The translations under genes and the position numbers were made by a program. DNA of 64,000 bases from Azorinus chamasolen (Eukaryota; Mollusca; Bivalvia; Cardiida; Solecurtidae): NCBI GenBank assembly GCA_963576725.1, contig OY755242.1, forward strand, positions 10,781,815-10,845,814, given 5' to 3'. Below, in pieces: positions 56,963-64,000 of the stretch. Under the pieces are notes generated by a model. It saw only the letters and a program-made list of their open reading frames with translations. It was not told the origin of the DNA and did not search any database. Position 1 is the first letter of the stretch. Each line of letters starts with the position of its first letter.

Positions 56963-57177
56963 CAGTAAAACCCCACTAATGCGACCACCAAAAAGGGGCA
57001 TAATTCACAGTGGCAATGGCAGGTGGTTGCTTAATGCAGGACGAAAGTTATGCAGAAAGCTCCTATAGGAGCTTTCTGCATAACTTTCGTCCTGCATTAA
57101 GCAACCACTTGCTTATGAAAACAGACATGTTTGTTTAAGTGGTCGCATTAAGTGGTCGCATTAGCGGGGTTCTACTG
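56963..57177. mobile_element. MITE family M subtype, full length, TA-flanked
   Basis: TA|CAGTAAAACCCCACTAATGC GACC ... GTCGCATTAGCGGGGTTCTA CTG|TA, 215 bp. Inner palindrome GGTTGCTTAATGCAGGACGA AAGTTATGCAGAAAGCTCC- TATA-inverse is perfect for about 45 bp. Confidence 0.9.
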
Positions 57178-57204
57178 TATTTCGCTGCTAATATTGCATA
57201 TTTG

Positions 57205-57270
57205 ATGTCAATATGGATCCAGATGAGACACTTAGTAAGTCGGCGTATCATCAGGATCCGAACTGCTTGT
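57205..57270. repeat. H/P3-type palindrome
   Basis: ATGGATCCAGATGAGACACT TAGTAAGTCGGCGTATCATC AGGATCCGAACTG, A.A mismatch. It is a hairpin without recognisable termini. Confidence 0.6.
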
Positions 57271-57442
57271 TACTTTAATTGTACTAGCACTGGGAGACAC
57301 ACTAATGTCTGTTGGGGATGACAGTTTAATTAGTGTGTTTAAGGTTAAATCCCATCCATTAAAGGACATGGTCAACTACTGTATTAGCTTGGCTGTGAAT
57401 GGAACGATGCCTAAACTCTCATCTGCTACAGGTTTTACTTAA

Positions 57443-57609
57443 CACTTCCGTGGCATTTTTTCCTGATTTCTCTTTCAAAAACAGACACAGCAACAAACAG
57501 TCTGGGTCCTGATGAGACGCGGATCTCGATCCGAGCAACTCGGCGTCTCATCTGGATCCAAACTATTTCCATTAGTTAATCGCAGATTGCGACATCGGCA
57601 GCGAAAGAC
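57443..57609. mobile_element. TTAA-type MITE P3
   Basis: TTAA at 57439-57442 and 57610-57613. CACTTCCGTGGC ... CATCGGCAGCGAAAGAC, with hairpin CAGTCTGGGTCCTGATGAGA CG ... CGTCTCATCTGGATCCAAAC TA, T.T mismatch, and an enlarged tip (CGGATCTCGATCCG). Confidence 0.75.
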
Positions 57610-57613
57610 TTAA

Positions 57614-58214
57614 TAAGATACGTTAAAACGTTAAACTATTGAGCGAATATCAAACTGATTGGATCCCGAGGGCCGAGGGCCGAACGCACACCGAGTTAAT
57701 GGACGTCTCATCTTAGGTCAGGCTGATTCAAAATGCCAGTTGGGTGACACCTAACAGGCAGAGGGTTAAGACTCGTTGTATGTATGTTCGCGTAAATGCC
57801 CTGGAGTTTATGGTGAGATGGATCCTGATGAGATATCGAGACACTCAATGTTTTATTTTGATCCAAACTGGTAATCATCGGTCTGCATGCAGCAGGCTAC
57901 AGTTCAATATTTGCGCTGATTCAATCTCTTTGTATAGGTAATCATTCATCCGCATGCAGCAGGCTAAAGTTTAATGTTTGTACTGCGTAAATCTTAAATA
58001 GCCCTTTATGCTTCTGTCTTTCCATAACATTGCTGTCTGCTCCATTTCTACATTTTAACCCGATCAGATAATTATGTTTTGGAACTCATCCATAGTTTTG
58101 TCTAATTGGATAAAGTAAACAGTATATCTGCTGGTATAATAGATGGGTTCACCAAACAATCATGGGGAGCCATTCTGATCTGGATGTACACGGTCCGTCT
58201 TTGTCTTTTCCTAA
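57614..58214. other. Intergenic; decayed hairpin fragments
   Basis: 57800-57870 (GATGGATCCTGATGAGATAT CGAGACACTC ... TTGATCCAAACTG) is a decayed P3-type hairpin. TCCGCATGCAGCAGGCTA is directly repeated at about 57879 and 57947. Confidence 0.45.
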
Positions 58215-58456
58215 CCCTTCTCTTGCTGAATTTTGAAATGCTTTTATTCTTCTTTATTCATGCCCTGTGGTATAATTACATATATCTTCACTGTCTACAA
58301 TTATTTCTCTGTGCAATCACTGCTGTGGAGTGCACTGGTTGCACAAGCAATGTGTAAATAGAGCAGACCCTGATGAGACAGCTCCTGTAGGAGCTGTCTA
58401 ATCTGAGTCTTCACTATTTATAGGTAGGTATATTGACGTGAATAGCAAGCGAATGG
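58215..58456 (+). mobile_element. piggyBac-like MITE P1, 242 bp
   Basis: CTAA at 58211-58214 and TTAA at 58457-58460. CCCTTCTCTTGCTGAATTTT ... hairpin CAGACCCTGATGAGACAGCT CCTGTAGGAGCTGTCTAATCT GAGTCT, T.T at 58371 and 58404 ... AGCAAGCGAATGG. Confidence 0.9.
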
Positions 58457-58754
58457 TTAAATACTGTATGGGAAAACGTGACATTAATTACCGTTATGCA
58501 CGTGTCATTCAGGTTATTATCATTTGATACATTTTTGTCTCAGACACATGACATGAATATCATCCAAGTCAGACTCCGGGTTGATTTGTCATATTACCCA
58601 GCACAGGAGCACATACAAGGGCGCTAGTAGAACCGATTTAGGCATGTACATGTAAAGTCAGAGGTTGCAGCCGCCGTGACCTTCCACACCTGAGGTCAAC
58701 GCTCTAGCACACCGATCGTTCGAACACTAAAATAGTATCATTATTGATCTTTAA

Positions 58755-58978
58755 CCCATTACCTCATAGGCTATTTTTTTTAGATAAAACCTCTTTGAAT
58801 AAATCTACCGAAAAGGATCATTAACTAGAGAAAAGGAAAATTATAGAATTTTGTAGTTTGAAACCATTGTGATAAATAGAGCATTTGCTCCTATAGGAGC
58901 AAATGCTGTATTTATCACAATGGTTTCACAAAGTGACTTTTACAGAGTCGTCAAAAGTCGTCAATATGAGGGAATGGG
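58755..58978. mobile_element. TTAA-type MITE P4
   Basis: TTAA at 58751-58754 and 58979-58982. CCCATTACCTCATAGGC ... ATATGAGGGAATGGG, 224 bp. Perfect central palindrome GAAACCATTGTGATAAATAG AGCATTTGCTCC-TATA-inverse. Same apex as P1, P2 and M. Confidence 0.85.
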
Positions 58979-58982
58979 TTAA

Positions 58983-59093
58983 GACAGTGTGGAAGCTCTA
59001 TGAGCTTTTTGCATGTATTTCACCCCGCATTAAACATCCACCTGCCCACAAAGATTAACATACTAAAATTGTGTAGTATCGAGGTTTTACCGT
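58983..59093. mobile_element. MITE family M fragment directly after P4
   Basis: GTGTGGAAGCTCTATGAGCT TTTTGCATG, CACCCCGCATTAAACATCCA CCTGCC, ACTAAAATTG and GAGGTTTTACCGTA. Only the right half of M remains. Confidence 0.55.
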
Positions 59094-60299
59094 ATGTTGA
59101 ATAATGGACACTAATGTGAGTTGCTATGGTTTCCAATGTGCCTAACGTGTGGTGTTTCGTCCAAAGTACTTTGCGTTTGGACACCAAAGTATGGTATGCA
59201 CACTGGTACCAGATGCTTTGAACAAAAAATGCGGCTTCAGAAAATACACTTTATATAACTAGTCATATAGAAAAAGTGTTTAGTTAGCTAAATACAAATG
59301 TTTTGTCCGAAACATATTATTAGCAATTAACCGGTACTCAGACAATAAAGGGAGTTATGGAGAAGAAAATCAAACAATGTTTACCTCGTCACATTTGGAG
59401 CTCTGATGTCCAGTCCAACAGTCCTATACACAAATATCTAAAATGACACCCAGCTGTGTTGAAATTATTCGCTATGGCTGCATCTGTTTGTTTGTTTATG
59501 TTGTAGTACATAAAATAAATGTTTGCATATGTTCATGAGTGAGACTTAAGATGATCCGCACTAGTCTATGTCTTTAAGTCACTAACCAGATATACCTTTT
59601 TACGGCGTATGCTTTGTCATCTGGAAATTGTTAGTTTATCTTTTGCATGTTGGACACATGTCAGTGTACACAAATTCCGTCCGTTCTCTTCAATTCCAAA
59701 TCCTACATACATTCCATGTTTCTTCCAGGATTGAAATTTTAAATATTTACCATGAGACGCCGAGATAATTGGGGTTTCATTTAGATCCAGACCTAACTGG
59801 TATATGTATTCGTAACTTTCAACAGTTACTTGTTTATGTATGCACTATTGTGTTTTTTCAATTATTTTCACGAGATCCACAATAATTATGACCCAAGTCG
59901 GAAAGCTTTTATTAGCGGAAAAATCGATATCAACCAAAGATATATATGACATGTCCAGCAAGAGTATAATTAGTTAATTAGCGTATAATTAGTTAAACTA
60001 ACACGACGATACCCAGCTGTACATTGATAAGGGGCCAAGTAGCGGTGTAAATTGTCTCATTAAACCTTTGAGTTGTATAACAATGACATATTTGCAACAA
60101 TTGTCCGAGGCTATCCGATTGACACTACATAGGCTATCATACTTGTCATGTGACCGTGCTAGCACGGAGGCAAAAAGCAATGCGTAGTAAAATGTTCATG
60201 TTGATTCAGTGACCAGTGCATGTTCATTCACGTGCAGGTCACGTACCTACACAATTAACATATGTACCCAAATGGTTCTATTAAAATTCTAGGGTCTTC
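59094..60299. other. Intergenic, no recognised feature
   Basis: Nothing recognised. ORFs are short. Confidence 0.45.
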
Positions 60300-60775
60300 T
60301 CGAAACTTCAAACAGTATAGATCCAGATCAAACACCACGTTAGGAACGCGACGAGTGATCTGAATCTAGACAGTTACCAACACTCACTTTTTGATCTTTG
60401 TCTGAATTAACCGCAACCGTTTTTAAATGCATTTGAGTTTTGTATTGAAATGTCCTTGATTAAGAAATATACTGTTTAATTTTTATATCGATATGACACA
60501 GTTTCTATTAGTTTCAAACAGTGTAGACCCAGGTCAAGGACCACGCGTCCAGAGTGGTAACTGATCTGAGTCTAGACTGTTCCAATACTCTTATCTTGAT
60601 ATGGCGATATTAGCCACATCTGTTTTCGTTGGTTTGAGTTTGACATTGAAATTACCTGAATCAAGTTACTCTCATTTTAGTTAGCATATTTTACAGTTAC
60701 TACATACAATGTAGACCCTAAGCAGAAAGCGCGCCGAAAGCGCGATTACTTATCTGGGTCTACACTGCTTCTCAG
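60300..60775. repeat. Three H-like palindromes in a row
   Basis: 60309-60375 (CAAACAGTATAGATCCAGAT CA ... GATCTGAATCTAGACAG), 60513-60583 (CAAACAGTGTAGACCCAGGT CA ... ATCTGAGTCTAGACTG) and 60703-60772 (ACAATGTAGACCCTAAGCAG AAAGCGCGCCG ... TTATCTGGGTCTACACTG). The tips differ (ACGCG-type or GCGCGCC) but the outer GTAGAYCC / GGRTCTAC framework is kept. Confidence 0.7.
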
Positions 60776-60867
60776 AAAATAGGTCTACAGTTTTGTTACA
60801 ATCCATGTTCCTTTTCCATCTTTAGATGACTAGAAATGTATGTTTATACATAATGCCAATAAAGATT

Positions 60868-60981
60868 TGTATTGTATTGTATTGTATTGTATTGTATTGT
60901 ATTGTATTGTATTGTATTGTATTGTATTGTATTGTATTGTATTGTATTGTATTGTATTGTATTGTATTGTATTGTATTGTA
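60868..60981. repeat. (ATTGT)n pentanucleotide tail
   Basis: About 23 perfect ATTGT copies after GCCAATAAAGATTTG. An AATAAAG followed by a short-unit array is how many LINE 3' ends look, but no LINE coding sequence was found upstream. The 64-codon ORF here is an artefact. Confidence 0.9.
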
Positions 60982-61287
60982 TAGCCAATTAGTGGTTAGC
61001 TATATATGTGTATATAGTCCACGTGGTATGAAAGGCTTAAATTTGCTAGAGGAGTTTGAACGATAACTAGTATAGAACCTGTTCATTGGACTCAAATAGG
61101 ATCACACTGAGCTGGGTATTCTCTGTTTGAAAATAACAGTGCATGTGCGTCCCTCAATGTAAGAGGTAACAGTTCGCTGTTGGCATGTTAAACTTTAAGT
61201 AATGTTTTTGCAATGAGACTCCGAATTTGATTAAACGGCACTGCGACGGATTGTGTTCATATGATGCAGATATGCTGTAGGTGTTTA
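60982..61287. other. Intergenic, no recognised feature
   Basis: Nothing recognised. Confidence 0.4.
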
Positions 61288-61491
61288 CCCTTCCCTGTTC
61301 TATGTTTATTACAAATTTCAATACCTAATGAATATTCATGGACAAAATAGTTATAATGAAATATGGAAGGTGGAACAATTTTGCCAAGTATAGAAACGGA
61401 TCTAATTCCAAAAGCATACAGAGCAGACCCTGACCAGACGGCTCCTGTCTTTTTGCACATGCGTGAAAACACGTTTATATTAGGGAAAGGG
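61288..61491 (+). mobile_element. piggyBac-like MITE P2 with the hairpin's right arm deleted
   Basis: CCCTTCCCTGTTCTATG ... CCTAATGAATATTCATGGAC ... GCAGACCCTGACCAGACGGC TCCTGTC|TTTTTGCACATGC ... ATTAGGGAAAGGG|TTAA. Deletion runs from the hairpin tip. Confidence 0.85.
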
Positions 61492-61627
61492 TTAAGCTAG
61501 TGTATGAATGTATATGTGCGCGCACACTTCATTTGTCCTTTGTGGTAGCTGTGGACATTTGTATGACATATCCTGCCTGAATTTCCTTGTAACTTTAGAG
61601 AATTGTCAAAAGTAAATGTACATGAAT

Positions 61628-62068
61628 TAGAACCCGTCTTAAGCGGTCATCAAAAAGAGTTCTTATTGTAAACCCTTAAGGCATGTTGTAGCTTAATGCA
61701 GGGCAAAACATAATATAAAAAGGTCCTTTTGTGCGTTACTTTTGACCTGTATTAAGGAACCACTGGCTTTTTAAGCCTTCAATTTTTAACCCTTCTCTTG
61801 CTAATCGCGTCAATATACCTACCTGTAAATAGTGAAGACCCAGATGAGACAGCTCCTGCAGGAGCTGTCTCATCAGGGTCTGCACTATTTACAAGTTGAT
61901 TGTGCAACCAGTGCACTCCACAGCAGTGATTGCACAGCGATATTCTTGTACACAGTAAAGGTGTATGTAATTATACAACAGGGCATGGGTAAAGAAGGAG
62001 AAATGTGTTTTAAAATTCAGCAAGCGAAGGGTTAATAAATGAATGACCGCTTAGGACAACTTCTACAG
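61628..62068. mobile_element. MITE family M subtype carrying a nested P1 copy
   Basis: AGAACCCGTCTTAAGCGGTC ATC ... GATGTTTAATGCAGGG-like GTAGCTTAATGCAGGGCAAA ... GACCTGTATTAAGGAACCAC TGGCTTTTTAAGCC, P1, then GAATGACCGCTTAGGACAAC TTCTAC. Same kind of nesting as at 30.2 kb. Confidence 0.75.
61790..62031 (-). mobile_element. piggyBac-like MITE P1, 242 bp, reversed
   Basis: Exact TTAA at 61786-61789 and 62032-62035. CCCTTCTCTTGCTAATCGCG TC ... hairpin AGACCCAGATGAGACAGCTC CTGCAGGAGCTGTCTCATCAG GGTCT, A.A at 61842 and 61875 ... AAAATTCAGCAAGCGAAGGG. Confidence 0.92.
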
Positions 62069-62365
62069 TACTGATGTTTGCTTTGGAATTCCCCGAATAT
62101 GATGTTCACAATTCAGGTGAACGGTTACATTGGGACGAGTAATCTTTTACTCTATAAATATAAGTGTAAGAAATAATGTGTATATGAATATTAATCAAAT
62201 TAATATTTATAGTGACCTAGAATCAAGGAACATGTATGGCCCTTGTAAAATTAGATATATGTAATTCCACAAAATAAAAACCAGACCCTGAATAATGAAT
62301 TAACTATGCATAGGTTCAGATGAGATGCGTAAATTTACACATTGTCAAGAATAGCGCCTTTATGT

Positions 62366-62490
62366 CTCTACAAATCCCTATACTTTGACCACTCTTTAGA
62401 ATCGCCTCGAAGAGACGATTCTAAGGAGTGGTCAAAGTATAGGATTTGGCGGAGAAGTGACGATTTTAGTATTTGGGTAGGCACCTTTAT
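62366..62490. mobile_element. Palindromic MITE, family N, best-preserved copy
   Basis: AAATCCCTATACTTTGACCA CTCTTTAGAATCG-CCTCGAA GAGA-CGATTCTAAGGAGTGG TCAAAGTATAGGATTTGGCG, then GAGAAGTGACGATTTTAGTA TTTGGGTAGGCACC. Confidence 0.8.
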
Positions 62491-62696
62491 CTGTAGTTTT
62501 GACATATTTGTCTCTGAAATGTATTTGATTTTAAAAAGTCGAACATTTAATTTTAAGCATTATTCAAGAAAAATCATGATATATTTCATAATAAGAATAT
62601 GTCAACAAACTGGAACATTGTCACTGTACAGAAGCACTGTACCCCCAAAACACTCGAAGATTTCAATATGGCGGGCTGGGGATGTTGACGTGGTAA

Positions 62697-63128
62697 GTGT
62701 CCTTTGTTGTTTTATCTAAACGTTTTAATACGACATTCGCAACACTGTACTGTACAATGAATCACAGCGCCTTCCTAAATCATGAAGCCAAACACGACGT
62801 GTTGAGAATTGGAAAAATGAAGCGAGAGAACTTAACAAAACTTGCGAATGAATGCATCGATAGAAATGCTTGTCTACAAGTACGGAGACTGTCCAGCTTC
62901 TCACTCATGTCCATTATTTTCCTCATCAAAACTCGTTTCAGTAGACGTTTGAACGCTTTTAAACTGTACGTGCTATATGCCCCGGTGCAAAACATAAACA
63001 AAGCACTGTATGCAACGAGGAAAGCGATTTCTGTATGCCACGGTGATGCAGATCAAGTCAAAAATAATGACGCAACGGTGCAGTTAAGAACAAATGTCCC
63101 CGCTCCCTGCTGTATATACAATCTGTAA
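62697..63128 (+). CDS. Unrecognised ORF, possible first exon
   Basis: 143 codons without a known domain. An in-frame ATG near 62757 starts MNHSAFLNHEAKHDVLRIGK MKRENLTKLANECIDRNACL Q, hydrophilic and helical-looking, and then reaches CTACAA|GTACGG, a possible donor at about 62878. The first 40 residues may therefore be a first coding exon. The rest (VRRLSSFSLMSIIF) looks non-coding. Supporting exons would have to lie beyond 64000 or have been missed. A real chance ORF is equally possible. Confidence 0.2.
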   Translation: MSFVVLSKRFNTTFATLYCTMNHSAFLNHEAKHDVLRIGKMKRENLTKLANECIDRNACLQVRRLSSFSLMSIIFLIKTRFSRRLNAFKLYVLYAPVQNINKALYATRKAISVCHGDADQVKNNDATVQLRTNVPAPCCIYNL

Positions 63129-63152
63129 TTGACATTTGTACGATGAGTATAG

Positions 63153-63473
63153 TCACATAAATGTTACTACAGCTGTTTGCCCAAGTTCTTTCTGTTTGAA
63201 GTTCAGATGACTCTCTTTTATGTTGTATTTTGTTAATACCGTCATCATGTTTCCTATTTTAAGATTTTTTATGCGCAGTACATTTCGTAGTACATGTACT
63301 TGATACAAGAAGGCAGAGGTGGATATTGCTGAAACGTAAACAATTTTTTTGTTATTGTTTGATGCCCCGGTAGATATAAGAGGCGAGTCATACTGGTCGC
63401 GATCATTTTGATCTCCAGCCGTTCCCATGGAAACGACTGACGCCCCAGTACTCCTCTCGACCTCACACGTCAT
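63153..63473 (-). CDS. Unrecognised ORF, possible first exon on the minus strand
   Basis: Starts MTCEVERSTGASVVSMGTAG DQNDRDQYDSPLISTGASNN NKK. The N-terminal half is hydrophilic and Ser/Gly/Asn-rich, as many protein N-termini are. CGACCA|GTATGA inside it could be a donor. Upstream (63474-63500) contains a TGACGTGTGAG CRE-like site and a CpG-richer patch than the surroundings, which might be a promoter. No family recognised. Confidence 0.2.
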   Translation of the reverse strand: MTCEVERSTGASVVSMGTAGDQNDRDQYDSPLISTGASNNNKKIVYVSAISTSAFLYQVHVLRNVLRIKNLKIGNMMTVLTKYNIKESHLNFKQKELGQTAVVTFM

Positions 63474-64000
63474 GCCTCGGTTGTTGTATGCAACACACCG
63501 TTATCCAGTCACAGGCTGATTACAACTCTCCATTATGACTGTATTCACTCATGCGTGACGACAAAATTTGAGCATGAGCCCTCGGGCTTTTGTAATAGTC
63601 ACTATAGTCAATCAACACGAATTGCAATAAATACAAATAGAATATTACAATTTACATACAAAGAGTCAACGTGGTACAGATACACTCCTTGAATTCTTAA
63701 ATCCGTCCGAGAAAAAGATCACTAAACACTATATTCCAACAATATATCAACATTAACATTAGTATAGTAAACCGAAACCGGAATCCAATCCATTTCAAGT
63801 CCAAGTGTTAAAACTCTAACAAAAATTATTCCAGCGGACTGATATTCGAACATAAGCCGTAACTTATCTAGATGTAGCTTTATACTAAATTTAACGTTGC
63901 TATCTTATACCACTTCCAAACACAAGCGTTTCCAATATCGTTCTTAGGGAGGTGTAACCAGGTGTTTTCTACTTTCGGTTTTAACTTTTAGTGGACTCTG
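63474..64000. other. Window end, no recognised feature
   Basis: Somewhat less AT-rich near 63380-63500. Nothing else was recognised. Confidence 0.4.

Noticed and set aside
60872..61066. ORF of repeated CIVLY
   Set aside because: Encoded by the ATTGT pentanucleotide array.
62342..62719. 125-codon plus ORF
   Set aside because: Its first part is the N-family MITE and the rest has no recognised domain.

Overview
The window is eukaryotic, gene-poor, AT-rich nuclear DNA crowded with short repetitive elements. The repeats point to a bivalve mollusc, possibly a heterodont clam. They include pearl-type (Helentron-like) elements built of 150-170 bp tandem units followed by GACA/GACG runs and a closing hairpin, a Naiad-type Penelope-like retroelement, tRNA-derived SINEs, and very many palindromic MITEs. 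The taxon is inferred from repeat style only; no marker gene fixes it.

Genes. The clearest is an intronless-coding GT11 alpha-1,2-fucosyltransferase on the minus strand (30961-32103), with a 3' splice acceptor just upstream at 32257/32258. A second gene, on the minus strand at 11590-13000, can be assembled from three exons with matching phases. It encodes a 205-residue secreted protein: signal peptide, PAN/apple domain, short Cys-rich EGF-like piece, Sushi/CCP domain. Weaker exon candidates lie at 125-233 (kinesin-like), 41774-41953, 49684-49877 plus 51890-51968 (joined by a possible GC-AG intron), 62697-63128 and 63153-63473.

Repeats, left to right. Family R (about 282 bp unit, often tandem) dominates 0.4-10.4 kb and recurs at 27.5, 29.6 and 34.5 kb. 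A Penelope-like pseudogene with GIY-YIG upstream of RT lies at 9.7-11.3 kb. An irregular satellite fills 14.8-16.2 kb, and a 33-bp satellite grown from a MITE terminus fills 19.1-19.6 kb. A 5'-truncated LINE with a 17-bp target duplication (20289-26648) is split by a 5.38-kb foldback element (FB, 20547-25927), which itself holds a decayed gag-like insert. A second, smaller FB copy (32.3-34.4 kb) lies upstream of the fucosyltransferase exon. From 28 to 62 kb there are pearl-type elements, TA-flanked MITEs (M), TTAA-flanked piggyBac-like MITEs (P1-P4), a palindromic family N, SINE copies, and a 0.9-kb duplication (45.3 and 54.4 kb) whose second copy carries a 1.22-kb insertion.

The most unusual signal is architectural. 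Several unrelated MITE families (P1, P2, P4, M) carry a central hairpin with the same apex, CTCCTNNAGGAG. In P1 and P2 the otherwise near-perfect arms keep one T.T mismatch (A.A in reversed copies), nearly always 33 nt apart and orientation-consistent. Family nicknames (R, FB, H, M, N, P1-P4) are mine and are used only to link entries.
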